A stretch of 64,000 nucleotides of DNA, from assembly GCA_903909435.1 (NCBI GenBank), contig CAIVVT010000301.1:62001-126000 (forward strand), written 5' to 3'. This DNA is from an uncultured Acidobacteriia bacterium (lineage in GTDB: Bacteria > Acidobacteriota > Terriglobia > Bryobacterales > Bryobacteraceae). Under the pieces are notes generated by a model. That model saw only the letters and a program-made list of their open reading frames with translations, was not told the origin of the DNA and did not search any database. The translations under genes and the position numbers were made by a program. This document shows, piece by piece, positions 44,166-53,589 of the stretch (positions are counted from its first letter, which is position 1; the number at the start of each line of letters is the position of its first letter).

Positions 44166-46334
44166 ATGAAATCTTCCATACTCCTATCTGCGGTGCTAGG
44201 TATCACTGCGTCTGTCGCGCTTTCTTACGCCGCGCCCCAAGCTGCCGCGCCCGCTGCCCAGACGCCAACTATCAAATCCGGGACCGAAGAAGTACTGCTC
44301 GACGTCGTGATTCGCGACAAGAAGGGCAAGCCGGTCAATGACATCAAGCCCGACGACCTGACCGTGGTGGACAACGGCGCCAAGCAGACCGTCACTAGTT
44401 TCCGCCTGGTGCAGGGCAAGGAAGCCATCAGCCACACCGGTGCCACGACGACTCTCGACCCGCTGCGGCAGGTGCGCCTGGTCACACTTTGCTTTGCCGC
44501 GTTAGGCGAGCCCAACGAGCGCCTAACAGCCAAGAAGGCGGCCATCGACCTCGTCAAGGGCGATCAGGGTACAAACGTCTATTACTCGGTGGTGATGATC
44601 AATGGACGCCTGCTCGTGCTCCAGCAGTTCACTAGCGATAAAGACGCTCTGGTAAAGGCGATCGAACGTGCCACGACGGGCGGCGCCCCATCGCAATACC
44701 TCGCCGAGTCCGACAGGATCAAGGCGGACCTGCGCCGCTACCTCGGCAATCCCTCCGGCCAGGGTCTAGGGACCGATGCGGCCAGTGCAACCAACTCGGC
44801 AGGTGCTGCCGGTGCCGCCAACGCGGGGCCTGCAGGCGGCGGGGGGTCATTTGTCCAAGCCAAGCTCACCAATATCATGCTCGACATGCTGCGCTTTGAC
44901 GCCGCCTACCAGGGCGACGGCACGCGTATGGAGCTTGAATCGATGAAATCGCTGGTCGCCGGCCTGGCCGGTCTGCCGGGTCGCAAAACGATCCTGTATT
45001 TCACCTGGGGCATGTACATGCCGACCAACCTCGACGAGATGTTCAAGAACCTGAAGAGCGCAGCCAATCGGGCCAACGTCACGTTCTACGGCTTGATGGC
45101 ACAAGGCGTCAGGACATGGAGCGCTAGCGGTGGCGCGACCGAACAACTCAACAACGCGACCAACAGTGTGAAAAACGCCGTGACGGCCGACGACGGACGG
45201 GTCAGCACGGATCAGATCCGCGCCGCCGATACAGCCGAATCTGCCGGGCGCAACAACACCGATCTCCCGCTGCGCGAGCTGTCCGAGGACACGGGTGGAT
45301 TCCTGGTCGGCGACAGCAACGACCTGAAGGTGCCCCTGCGGCGCATCAACGAAGAAGTCGCCAGCTACTACGAACTCTCGTACAACCCGGGGATCACCAA
45401 TTACGACGGCAGCTTCCGCAAGGTAAAGGTTGACGCAGATCGTAAAGACCTGGTCGTCCACACGCGCAACGGCTATTTCGCTTTGCCGCCTGATCTCCGC
45501 GGCGAGGGCGTACAGACATTCGAACTGCCGCTGTTCAAGGCCATCTCCGACGGGCTCGCCTCCAAGGACGTCGAGTATCGCGCCGCCGGCATCCTGCTGC
45601 AGCCCCGCGCCGAGGGCACGGACACGCAAGTGTTCGTGGAGTTGCCGCTGCGCACCCTGAGCCCCAAGACCGATCCGGCCAAGAACACTCAGAGCGTCCA
45701 CTTCGCGATGGCTGCGCTGGTTAAGGACGGCAAGGGCGAAGTGGTACAAAAGCTTACCCGGGACCGATCCCTGACGGTGACCGCCGAGCAGTTGAAAGCG
45801 GGCAACTTCACCGAGAGATTCTCGGCCAGTATTCCTGCTGGCAAGTACTCGCTCGAGACTGCTGTGATGGACCGCGAGAGCGGCAAGATCGGGGCCCAAC
45901 GCTCGGAGTTGATCATCAGGGAGAAGAAGGGCGTCGCCGTCAGTTCGATTACTCCGGTCAAGCTCTACAACCCGAACGCCAAGCCGGAGCCTGGCGAGCC
46001 GTTCCAATACCAGAACGGCACGATCAGCCCGACACTGCTCAACACGCTGACCGTGGCCAACGCCGATGCCACGCTGCCGCTGTTCTTCACCGTCTACCCG
46101 GACGCCTCCATCTCCGCCAAGCCGACGATGGAAATCGAGTTCCTGCAGGACGGCAAGCCGCTCGGCAAGCTACCCCTGCCGCTGGCCGATGCCGACGCGC
46201 AAGGACGCATCCAGACGGTCTTTTCCGTTCCCGCGGGCAGGTTCCCCGAAGGGACTTTCGTGATTCACGCGATCGCGACACAGGGCGGCACGACGGCGGA
46301 CACGCGGACCGAGATCACCATCAAAAAGCAGTAG
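44166..46334 (+). CDS. VWFA-related acidobacterial protein (1)
   Basis: A 722-residue exported protein of the VWFA-related acidobacterial family. Signal: ILLSAVLGITASVALSYA. The family opening EEVLLDVVIRDKKGKPVND and LTVVDNGAKQTVTSFRL is at residues 40-75. The VWFA-like core follows (VRLVTLCFAALGEPNERLTA; GLPGRKTILYFTWGMYMP; SAANRANVTFYGLMAQGV) and ends with SYYELSYNPG and a TRNGYFALP block. The metal-site DxSxS motif is missing (CFAALGEPN in its place). C-terminal half: beta-rich, unassigned. A terminator candidate separates it from its paralogue downstream. Confidence 0.85.
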   Translation: MKSSILLSAVLGITASVALSYAAPQAAAPAAQTPTIKSGTEEVLLDVVIRDKKGKPVNDIKPDDLTVVDNGAKQTVTSFRLVQGKEAISHTGATTTLDPLRQVRLVTLCFAALGEPNERLTAKKAAIDLVKGDQGTNVYYSVVMINGRLLVLQQFTSDKDALVKAIERATTGGAPSQYLAESDRIKADLRRYLGNPSGQGLGTDAASATNSAGAAGAANAGPAGGGGSFVQAKLTNIMLDMLRFDAAYQGDGTRMELESMKSLVAGLAGLPGRKTILYFTWGMYMPTNLDEMFKNLKSAANRANVTFYGLMAQGVRTWSASGGATEQLNNATNSVKNAVTADDGRVSTDQIRAADTAESAGRNNTDLPLRELSEDTGGFLVGDSNDLKVPLRRINEEVASYYELSYNPGITNYDGSFRKVKVDADRKDLVVHTRNGYFALPPDLRGEGVQTFELPLFKAISDGLASKDVEYRAAGILLQPRAEGTDTQVFVELPLRTLSPKTDPAKNTQSVHFAMAALVKDGKGEVVQKLTRDRSLTVTAEQLKAGNFTERFSASIPAGKYSLETAVMDRESGKIGAQRSELIIREKKGVAVSSITPVKLYNPNAKPEPGEPFQYQNGTISPTLLNTLTVANADATLPLFFTVYPDASISAKPTMEIEFLQDGKPLGKLPLPLADADAQGRIQTVFSVPAGRFPEGTFVIHAIATQGGTTADTRTEITIKKQ

Positions 46335-46390
46335 CTATGCTGCTGCGAGAGCAAGCCTGAGCTTAGGTCTCGGCCCGACAGGGCACGCAC

Positions 46391-46430
46391 AAGAGGGGGA
46401 CGGCACTGGCCGCTTCCCCTCTTATGCTTT
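46391..46430 (+). terminator. probable terminator between the VWFA paralogues
   Basis: AAGAGGGG (46391-46398) pairs with CCCCTCTT (46416-46423) around a 17-base loop, followed by ATGCTTTT. It lies 57 bases past the first VWFA stop. Confidence 0.6.
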
Positions 46431-46480
46431 TAGAGGTAACGCAGAGCCCCGCAGGCTCGCCTGGACTGGAAGGGGTAGCT

Positions 46481-48625
46481 ATGCGCTGGATCGTCTCGCT
46501 CGCTCTGATCGCAGTCTGTGCCACGCCGCTCGCGGCGCAAGATGTGGTGCTCCACTCGGGCACCAGCGAGATCCTGGTGGACGTCGTCGTGCACGACAAG
46601 CACGGCCGCCCGGTGCATGGCCTGCTTCAATCCGACTTCCAGGTTTTCGAGGATCAGGCCACACAGACCGTCACGTCGTGGCGCGAAATGCGCGGCGGCG
46701 TCAGCCCGGGTCAAGCCGAGCCGGCGTCCGGCGAGATCTTCGTGCAGGCCAACAAGAGCGAGAGCGAAAATTCGTCCGTGCATCTGTCCCGCCAGGTGCG
46801 ATTGGTCTCGCTGGTCTTCGACAAATTGGGCGACGACGCCCGCAAACTGGCGCGCACAGGCGCGCTGGACTTTCTGAAGCGCGACGCCGGCCCCAATGCC
46901 TACTATGCAGTATTCTATGTGGACCGCTATTTCAAGGTCATCCAGACTTACACCAACGACATGGATCTGCTGCGCGCCGCGGTAGCAAGGGCCACTGGCG
47001 GGACGCGCAGTGCACCGAATTCCGAAGAGGGCGGTCTGGAACGGATTGCCCAACAGACCGCCGGCGCGGTCGGCACGGCGGAGTCGCTTGGGAGCGGCGC
47101 GCAGGGCGGGCCCACGGTGAACGGCGGAGCGCTAGCCGATGAGCAGGCCAGCACATTCACGGACAACATGATCCAACTGTCGGATCAGTTGAACCGGACG
47201 GACCTCGGGCAGGTCTCGATCTTCTCGCTATGGGCTATTGTCAAGCAACTGGAGCGTATGCCGGGCCGCAAGTCGATGCTCTATTTCTCTGAAGGCTACA
47301 CGATGCCCAATGGCCTGTGGATGCAGTTCGCCTCGCTGATTTCGGCCGCCAACCGCGCCAACGTCACCGTGTACGCAATCGACGCTCGCGGGCTGAACTC
47401 CTCCAGCGACACGAATCTGGCGCAGCAGGTGCTCTCGAAGGGTCTGGCGATGAGCAGTCACATGACTCGAGCCCGCGGTGGGGGAAGCGCCGTGGGCGAC
47501 TTCCGCGCCGGCGACTACGAGCTTGATTCGCTGCGGGCCAACGGCCAGATGGTGCTGCGCGAGATCGCCGAGTCCACAGGGGGTGAGTTGATCGCGAACG
47601 TCAATGACATCCGCCCGCAATTGCAGCACCTGAGCGAGGACTTCAACTCGTGGTACGAACTGACGTACAAGACCACCAACCCGGACTACGACGGCCGCTT
47701 CCGCGCCATCGGAGTGAAGCTCGCCGGCCACCCCGACTATAAACTGCAGGCACGTTCAGGCTATTTCGCCTTGCCCCCGATGGAAGGGCAATTCGTGTTC
47801 CCTTACGAAGTCCCACTGCTCCGCGCCCTTTCCCAGCAGCCACTGCCGCGGAACCTCGAATTCAGCGCGGGAGTCATCCCGTTCCGCCACCTCTCGAACG
47901 GCATGTTGCAGTCTTCGCTAGTCTTCGATCTTCCCTTGAAGCCCGTCGAGTTCGCGCGAGACGAAAAGTCAGGCAAGTACATCACGCACATTTCGGTATT
48001 GTCGTTGATCAAGGACGAGCACGGCGGTGTCGTCGCCAAGCTATCGCGCGATGTCTCTTTGGGCGAGGCGAAGGAGCAATTGAACGATTTTAGGCAGGGA
48101 CGCTTCATCGTGACGCTGCCGGTGGATCTGGCTCCTGGGCGCTACACCGTGGAGAGCGTCGCGGCTGACCAGAGCGGCGGCCGCCTGGGAGCGCGGCGAT
48201 CCAGTTTCTTCGCCCAAGCGCACCGCACAGGACCAGAGATGAGCGGCTTGTCGCTGCTTCGACGCGTGGAGGATTCGGCCAACGAACCAGACGTGCGGGA
48301 CCCGCTTCAGATCGCAGCCGGGCGGGTTGTCCCAACCCTCTCGTCCCGCGTTCCATTGGGCAAGAACACGCTGCTTTCAGTGTTCTTTAAGCTCTATCCT
48401 GACGCTAGTCTGGAGGCGCAGCCGCGCCTTGTCGTCGATCTGATGCGCGAAGGCAAGGTCGTCTCCCGCTCGAGGCCGGACTTGCCAGCCTCCAAAGACG
48501 GCGAGATCCCGTACCTCGCCAACCTCCCCGTAGGGACGCTTCAGCCGGGCCAATACGAGTTCCGGGCGACCCTGCTGCAGGGAGCCTCAGCCGCTCAGAA
48601 GACAATTGCCGTCACGCTGGAATAG
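46481..48625 (+). CDS. VWFA-related acidobacterial protein (2)
   Basis: A 714-residue paralogue of the preceding protein, with the same plan: signal (WIVSLALIAVCATPLAAQD), SEILVDVVVHDKHGRPVHGL, VRLVSLVFDKLGDDARKLAR, MPGRKSMLYFSEGYTMPNG, SAANRANVTVYAIDARGLN, WYELTYKTTNPDYDGRFRAI and ARSGYFALPPM. As in the first copy the MIDAS DxSxS is degenerate (FDKLGDD). The ATG at 46481 has AAGGGG five bases upstream. Both proteins probably lie in the envelope; their ligands are unknown. Confidence 0.85.
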   Translation: MRWIVSLALIAVCATPLAAQDVVLHSGTSEILVDVVVHDKHGRPVHGLLQSDFQVFEDQATQTVTSWREMRGGVSPGQAEPASGEIFVQANKSESENSSVHLSRQVRLVSLVFDKLGDDARKLARTGALDFLKRDAGPNAYYAVFYVDRYFKVIQTYTNDMDLLRAAVARATGGTRSAPNSEEGGLERIAQQTAGAVGTAESLGSGAQGGPTVNGGALADEQASTFTDNMIQLSDQLNRTDLGQVSIFSLWAIVKQLERMPGRKSMLYFSEGYTMPNGLWMQFASLISAANRANVTVYAIDARGLNSSSDTNLAQQVLSKGLAMSSHMTRARGGGSAVGDFRAGDYELDSLRANGQMVLREIAESTGGELIANVNDIRPQLQHLSEDFNSWYELTYKTTNPDYDGRFRAIGVKLAGHPDYKLQARSGYFALPPMEGQFVFPYEVPLLRALSQQPLPRNLEFSAGVIPFRHLSNGMLQSSLVFDLPLKPVEFARDEKSGKYITHISVLSLIKDEHGGVVAKLSRDVSLGEAKEQLNDFRQGRFIVTLPVDLAPGRYTVESVAADQSGGRLGARRSSFFAQAHRTGPEMSGLSLLRRVEDSANEPDVRDPLQIAAGRVVPTLSSRVPLGKNTLLSVFFKLYPDASLEAQPRLVVDLMREGKVVSRSRPDLPASKDGEIPYLANLPVGTLQPGQYEFRATLLQGASAAQKTIAVTLE

Positions 48626-48643
48626 CGTGCTAGCCTGCCACTC

Positions 48644-49852
48644 ATGGGCAAGACGGTGGTTGAGCGCGAGCACCTGCGCGCATGGTGGGCGCACAAACAA
48701 GGGTTGCTGGAACCGCTGGGCGCTTCGGCACCGGCCGCTGAGTTGGCTCGCGCGGGTTGGGCGCGCTCAGTCGGCGGGGTCGGTCCGTACCTGACGCTCT
48801 TCGCCCGCGGCGGCCATTCCCGCGAGGCGGTCGATGCGGCCCTGGCTTCCCGTGAAATCCACGAATTACCCTCGGCGAGAGCCTGCACTTACGTTGTGCC
48901 CGCTTCGGATTATGCGCTCGCGCTGACAGTCGCCGCTGCGGCCGACAAAGGCGCGGAGATGAAAGTCGCCAGGAAGCTCGGGGTGACGGAAAAAGAAGCC
49001 GATGCGCTGTGTGCGGCGGTGCTACAGGCGTTGAAGAACGGGCCAGCGGATCCCGACGCAATCCGGGAGGCAGTCGGGTCAAGGGCTCGCAGTCTCGGCC
49101 CAGAGGGCCAGAAGAAGGGCATCTCCTCGACCCTGCCGCTGGCGCTGGGACGGCTCCAACTGACGGGCGATATTCGGCGCGTCCCCACGAACGGTCGCCT
49201 CGATCAGCAGCGCTACCGCTACACGCTCTGGGAGCCCAACCCGCTGAAAGGCTCCAAACTGAGCGCAGATGAGGCACATGCTGCCCTAGCCCGGCTCTAC
49301 TTTCAGTGGATTGGGCCCGCGTCGCTGGCCGAATTTCAATGGTTTTCGGGCCTTGGCGCCACGGCAGCCAAAGAGGCGCTGTCCCGGCTAGCCCTCATTC
49401 CCGTGGAGGAGGGCTCGGATCGCCTGATTCTGCCGCAGGATCTCGATGCGTTCCACGCCTTCCAGGCGCCGAAGAACCCCGTTTACCGGCTCACGTCCGG
49501 GCTCGATTCCCTCGTTCTGCTCCGCCGCGACCATCGCAGCCTCGCCGCAGCCTCCGACCTCGATAGCCTGCCGCTGCTTACCAAAGAGGGGACGGCGGGA
49601 GGCGCGCTGGCCGACCTGCCATGCCACGCGATCTTCGACCGGGGGCAACTGGTCGGTCTGTGGGAGTACGACCAGCCATCTGAATCGATTGCATGGATCA
49701 GCTTCATCCAACGGAATAGCGATCTGGATTCCGCCGTTAGGATTACGGAAGAATATGTCCGTGTTCAACTTGGCGACGCGCGGTCTTTCAGCCTGGATAG
49801 TCCGAAGAGCCGCCAGCCGAGAATCGAAGCCCTCCGCCGAGCCGCGGGGTAA
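48644..49852 (+). CDS. AlkZ/YcaQ-like winged-helix DNA-glycosylase family protein
   Basis: A 402-residue cytoplasmic protein of the HTH_42 (AlkZ/AlkX/YcaQ) family, whose studied members excise alkylated bases or unhook DNA crosslinks. Matching segments are LPSARACTYVVPASDYALAL, TLPLALGRLQLTGDIRRVPT, LARLYFQWIGPASLAEFQWF and LPCHAIFDRGQLVGLWEYD. The catalytic Q-x-Q/E-type site of AlkZ should lie in the EFQWFSG region; I cannot prove activity by eye. It starts 18 bases after the second VWFA gene. Start ATG 48644. Confidence 0.8.
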   Translation: MGKTVVEREHLRAWWAHKQGLLEPLGASAPAAELARAGWARSVGGVGPYLTLFARGGHSREAVDAALASREIHELPSARACTYVVPASDYALALTVAAAADKGAEMKVARKLGVTEKEADALCAAVLQALKNGPADPDAIREAVGSRARSLGPEGQKKGISSTLPLALGRLQLTGDIRRVPTNGRLDQQRYRYTLWEPNPLKGSKLSADEAHAALARLYFQWIGPASLAEFQWFSGLGATAAKEALSRLALIPVEEGSDRLILPQDLDAFHAFQAPKNPVYRLTSGLDSLVLLRRDHRSLAAASDLDSLPLLTKEGTAGGALADLPCHAIFDRGQLVGLWEYDQPSESIAWISFIQRNSDLDSAVRITEEYVRVQLGDARSFSLDSPKSRQPRIEALRRAAG

Positions 49853-49934
49853 CAGTTTCGTCGAATTACAAGCACTCCTGATAAAATGAAGGATTGTCAG
49901 TGCCGGTGCGCCTGGAGAACCCGTCAGGGAAAAA

Positions 49935-51404
49935 ATGAAAACTCTATTTCTGAATCCGCCTTCGTTTGAGGGTTTTGACGGTGGCGCGGGTTCGCGCTGG
50001 CCCGCTACCCGCGAAATCGAGTCCTATTGGTATCCGGTATGGCTTTGCTATCCGGCTGGTTTGCTGCCCGATTCCAAGGTCCTGGACGCCCCCTCCCATA
50101 AAGTTACGATTCCGCAAACTGTTGAAATGGCGAAGGATTTCGAGCTGGTCGTGTTGTTCACTTCCACGCCCGGCTTCCACGTAGACGTGCGCATGGCGCA
50201 GATGATGAAGGACGCGAACCCCAAGCTCAAAGTCTGCTTCGTGGGCCCGCCCGTCACCATCGAACCCGAGACCGTCCTGGGCCACAGCGCGATCGATTTC
50301 ATTATCCGGCGCGAGTTCGACTACCAGATCGTCGCCTACGCCAAGGGTGAGAAGACGCTCGACGAGTTGCCCGGCGTCAGCTACCGGCGTCCGGACGGGA
50401 CCTTCGTCCACAACCCGGAGGGCGGCTATATCGAGCAACTCGACGAATTGCCGTGGGTCACCAAGACCTACAAGCGCGACCTGGATTTCCGCCGGTACAA
50501 CGTTCCCTTCCTGAAGCACCCGTACATCGCTCTGTACACCTCGCGCGGGTGTCCGGCGATGTGCACATTTTGTCTTTGGCCGCAGACCCATTCGGGGCAT
50601 CGCTGGCGTCTGCGCTCTGCCGACGACGTGGTGGCGGAATGCAAGTACGCCATCGAGAACTTCCCGGGCCTGCAAGAGATTTTCTTCGACGACGACACCT
50701 TCAACTACAAGCGGGAACGGACCATCGAGTTGTGCAAGAAACTCGAGAAGTTGAACTTCACGTTCTCCTGCACCTCGCGGGTGACCACTGACGAAGACAC
50801 GCTGAAGGCCATGAAGGCCGCCGGCTTCCGGCTGTTGATCGTGGGCTTCGAATCGGGCGACCAGCAGGTTTTGAAGAACATCAAGAAGGGCGCCACGGTT
50901 GACATGGCACGCCGCTTTGCGAAGAACGCCCACAAACTCGGACTCACCATCCACGGCGACTTCATCATCGGACTGCCCGGCGAGACCCGCGAGTCCGTCC
51001 GCAAGACGATCGACTTTGCGAAGGAACTCGACTGTGAGACGATCCAGGTTTCGCTGGCCGCGCCTTATCCCGGCACCGAGTTTTACGACTACGCAAAGAA
51101 GAACAACCTCATACAGATCGACGTTTCGATGACCGACGACGTCGGCCACCAACTGCCAAATCTGATCTACCCGGGTTTGGATCGTTCCGAACTCGTTAAC
51201 TGGGTCGAGCGTTTTTACGACGAGTATTATTTCCGCCCGAAAGCGATTTGGCGGATCGTGCGCAAGTCCATCTTCAACAACGCCGAGCGTAAACGCCTCT
51301 ATAAAGAAGCCCGCGAGTACCTGGCACTGCGCAGCAAACGCCAGAAGTTCGTTGCCGACGAACGCCGCCACTCCGCCTCCGCGCCCGCGGCCAGCGGCGA
51401 CTGA
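49935..51404 (+). CDS. hpnJ: hopanoid biosynthesis B12-binding radical SAM protein HpnJ
   Basis: HpnJ makes the cyclitol ether head group of composite hopanoids from bacteriohopanetetrol glucosamine. The 489-residue protein has a B12-binding-like Rossmann N-terminus (MKTLFLNPPSFEGFDGGAGS; VVLFTSTPGFHVDVRMAQMM) and a radical SAM barrel with SRGCPAMCTFCLWPQ (CX3CX2C, about residue 200), FFDDDTFNYKRERT, and DFIIGLPGETRES. Length and motifs fit HpnJ closely. It heads a four-gene run with two small membrane proteins and hpnI. ATG 49935 follows CAGGGAAAAA. A TAAAAT at 49882-49887 could be the -10 box. Confidence 0.93.
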   Translation: MKTLFLNPPSFEGFDGGAGSRWPATREIESYWYPVWLCYPAGLLPDSKVLDAPSHKVTIPQTVEMAKDFELVVLFTSTPGFHVDVRMAQMMKDANPKLKVCFVGPPVTIEPETVLGHSAIDFIIRREFDYQIVAYAKGEKTLDELPGVSYRRPDGTFVHNPEGGYIEQLDELPWVTKTYKRDLDFRRYNVPFLKHPYIALYTSRGCPAMCTFCLWPQTHSGHRWRLRSADDVVAECKYAIENFPGLQEIFFDDDTFNYKRERTIELCKKLEKLNFTFSCTSRVTTDEDTLKAMKAAGFRLLIVGFESGDQQVLKNIKKGATVDMARRFAKNAHKLGLTIHGDFIIGLPGETRESVRKTIDFAKELDCETIQVSLAAPYPGTEFYDYAKKNNLIQIDVSMTDDVGHQLPNLIYPGLDRSELVNWVERFYDEYYFRPKAIWRIVRKSIFNNAERKRLYKEAREYLALRSKRQKFVADERRHSASAPAASGD

Positions 51405-51820
51405 TGCGTCTCCGTGTCTGGCTTCTGACCTTTGTCGTGGTGGTGGCAAACGTCGGAGGCAATGCAATCCTCGGCTATGCTATGAAGCAAGCGCCCGTCG
51501 AAGCGGGCGTAATCGGATCGATTCTCCAACCCCTGGCCATGGTGGGCATCGCAGTGCTCATCGCCTGGATGCTGCTCCGGATGCGCCTGCTGGGCCTGGC
51601 CGATCTGAGCTTTGTCGTCCCGGTCACTGCCGTAGGCTACGTCTTGAGCGCGCTTGCGGGGGTGTTCTGGTTGCACGAGAGCGTTCCCCTGCGCGGCTGG
51701 ATCGGAACCGTGATCATCATGGCTGGGGCAACGCTCACCGGCCTTACCGAACATAACCCCGATTCGGAGAACCGGCCCGTGGAAGTGCTCGCGCACTCCG
51801 GCGAGGACCGGCCGCGATGA
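51404..51820 (+). CDS. half-size EamA/SMR-type membrane protein (1)
   Basis: A 138-residue protein with four predicted membrane helices (LLTFVVVVANVGGNAIL; VIGSILQPLAMVGIAVLIAW; LSFVVPVTAVGYVLSALAGV; WIGTVIIMAGATLTGL) and a hydrophilic tail. The VVPVTAVGYVLSAL-FWLHE block is the EamA/ArnE-like half-transporter signature. It starts inside the hpnJ stop (TGATG) and overlaps the next gene by four bases. With the following gene it probably forms a heterodimeric flippase, as ArnE/ArnF do for undecaprenyl-linked sugar. Here hopanoid or sugar-lipid transfer is the guess. Confidence 0.82.
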   Translation: MRLRVWLLTFVVVVANVGGNAILGYAMKQAPVEAGVIGSILQPLAMVGIAVLIAWMLLRMRLLGLADLSFVVPVTAVGYVLSALAGVFWLHESVPLRGWIGTVIIMAGATLTGLTEHNPDSENRPVEVLAHSGEDRPR

Positions 51821-52128
51821 AGTGGTTATACCTGGCCGGCATAGTCGGAGGGACGGTCTGCTCGGATCTACTGCAAAGTCACGGGATGCGCCAGGGCAAC
51901 GGCCGCGCCTGGAAACTTCCGCTAGCCGTAGGTTTCATGGCAGTTTCGTTCTTTTCCTTCACCCAACTGCTTCGCATCGCGCCCCTGAGTTTTGCGGTCC
52001 CGGCCAGCGCGGCCAGTATCGCGTTCGATACTGTTCTGGCCGGCTTCATCCTAAAAGAGAGGATCGAGTTTCGCCGCTGGGCTGGTGCTATCCTTGTGGC
52101 CGGCGGGGTCATCCTACTGGCGCAATAG
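51817..52128 (+). CDS. half-size EamA/SMR-type membrane protein (2)
   Basis: A 103-residue four-helix membrane protein (LYLAGIVGGTVCSDLLQSHG; LAVGFMAVSFFSFTQLL; LSFAVPASAASIAFDTVLAG; WAGAILVAGGVILLAQ) that starts with the ATGA overlap of its partner. The two proteins are of similar fold but low identity, typical of paired SMR-type subunits with opposite orientation. hpnI follows 18 bases later. Confidence 0.82.
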   Translation: MKWLYLAGIVGGTVCSDLLQSHGMRQGNGRAWKLPLAVGFMAVSFFSFTQLLRIAPLSFAVPASAASIAFDTVLAGFILKERIEFRRWAGAILVAGGVILLAQ

Positions 52129-52146
52129 GCGCTTGGCTATCGCGTA

Positions 52147-53304
52147 ATGATGTACTCCGGTAAGATCTTCGACACAGTGGCAATCGTCGTATCCATCCTC
52201 GGCTTCGCTGCGCTCGCCTACCAGATTGTGGCCATGCTGGCCGCCGTCTTCTATCGCGTCGAGGCCACGCTCGTGAAGAGGCGCGCGCAGTCGGCACAAC
52301 TCCCTCCTGTTTCCATCTTGAAGCCCGTCAGCGGGCTTGACGCGGGGTTTGCAGACGCGATCCAGGGCCACGCGTTACAGGACTACCCCGAGTTTGAAAT
52401 CCTGTTTGGCGTTCACGGTTTGGATGACGCGGCCGTGCCCACAATCCTCAATCTGATCGAGCAGCATCCCGAAATCCGAATCCGCCTGATTCCTTGCGCC
52501 ACCAGGGCGCCTAACGGCAAGGTCGGCATTCTGATCGACCTGGCGCGAGAAGCACGCTACCCTGTGCTGCTGGTGAACGACAGCGACATCAGCGTACCAA
52601 AGAACTATTTGCGCCGAGTCGCCGGCCGTCTGGTGATGCAGAAGGCCGGGCTAGTGACCTGCCTGTACCGCGCGACCGCGCATTCTCTGGCTGGCTTGTG
52701 GGAGGCCTTCGGCATCTCCATCGATTTCGTCCCCAGCACTCTGGTCGCACCACTGGTTGGCATCCGGGACTTTGGCCTGGGCTCCACGCTTTGCTTCTGG
52801 CGCGCGGACCTCGAAAAGGCTGGCGGCTTTGAAGCCGTCTCCAACTTCATCGCCGACGACTACCAACTGGCTCGTCGCATCACAGCAATTGGCGGGCGCG
52901 CGCTGATGTCGGAAGTTGTGGTGGAAACGAACCTCTCTGCGCCATCCCTGTTCGACGTATGGCTGCACCAGGTTCGTTGGGCTCGCACCATCCGCGTCTC
53001 ACGAGGCGACGGCTTCCTCGGCCTGCCGATCACTCACGCCGGACTCTGGGTAGTGCTGGCGTTACTGTGCCACCTGTGGAGTTTAGCCCTGGTGTTGTAT
53101 GTGGCACGCGTCGCGATGGCGGTGATGGGCGGCTTCATTGCCCTGGAGAGTTCGCTGGCGCTGTTTCTCTCGCCATTAGCCCCGCTCTGGGACCTGTGGG
53201 CTTTCGCGGTCTGGCTAACTGCCCTGGCGGGCCATACCGTGGAGTGGCGTGGGGAGAGGTACCGACTGACCAAAACGGGCGAGTTGGAACGGATCGAAGG
53301 CTGA
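52147..53304 (+). CDS. hpnI: hopanoid biosynthesis glycosyltransferase HpnI
   Basis: HpnI transfers N-acetylglucosamine to bacteriohopanetetrol; the product feeds HpnK and HpnJ. The 385-residue protein belongs to the ceramide-glucosyltransferase-like group: one N-terminal helix, VSILKPVSGLDAGFADAIQG, the D1 region, VNDSDISVPKNYL, ADDYQLARRI, and the Q-x-x-R-W end motif LHQVRWARTIR (about residue 280), then C-terminal helices. Two adjoining ATG codons (52147 and 52150) are possible starts. hpnK is not seen in the window. Confidence 0.9.
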   Translation: MMYSGKIFDTVAIVVSILGFAALAYQIVAMLAAVFYRVEATLVKRRAQSAQLPPVSILKPVSGLDAGFADAIQGHALQDYPEFEILFGVHGLDDAAVPTILNLIEQHPEIRIRLIPCATRAPNGKVGILIDLAREARYPVLLVNDSDISVPKNYLRRVAGRLVMQKAGLVTCLYRATAHSLAGLWEAFGISIDFVPSTLVAPLVGIRDFGLGSTLCFWRADLEKAGGFEAVSNFIADDYQLARRITAIGGRALMSEVVVETNLSAPSLFDVWLHQVRWARTIRVSRGDGFLGLPITHAGLWVVLALLCHLWSLALVLYVARVAMAVMGGFIALESSLALFLSPLAPLWDLWAFAVWLTALAGHTVEWRGERYRLTKTGELERIEG

Positions 53305-53589
53305 CTCCGGTCTCAAACGAATCGTAAACAGATAGCGGCTATAGAGTAGTTCGCTAACTCAACTTGCCTTCCACCCGAGCCACGCTTAAGGGAGTTCCCA
53401 TGTATGGGCCTCCATCACTGAGGCGCAATCTTGGCGTTGACCCGATGCAGCAAATTAAACTTCAGCCATAAACCTTCTCTGTCGGACGAGAGGGTATACG
53501 CTGTTAAGAGCCCAGTAAGCTTGCAGTGGGGCGCTCGATTCGTCCCCGGGAATTCCAGCGAAGTAATCGAAGGAAGCGCGTCAGCTAAC

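Noticed and set aside
44847-46007. 386-codon minus-strand frame opposite the first VWFA gene
   Set aside because: Shadow frame rich in Arg, His and Gln with no domain.
49944-51467. 507-codon minus-strand frame opposite hpnJ
   Set aside because: Antisense shadow of a clear HpnJ gene, without recognisable protein character.
53305-53589. Possible small gene or RNA before the zinc-ribbon gene
   Set aside because: The frame is open from 53431 but has no ribosome site or domain, and no stable RNA structure was evident by eye.
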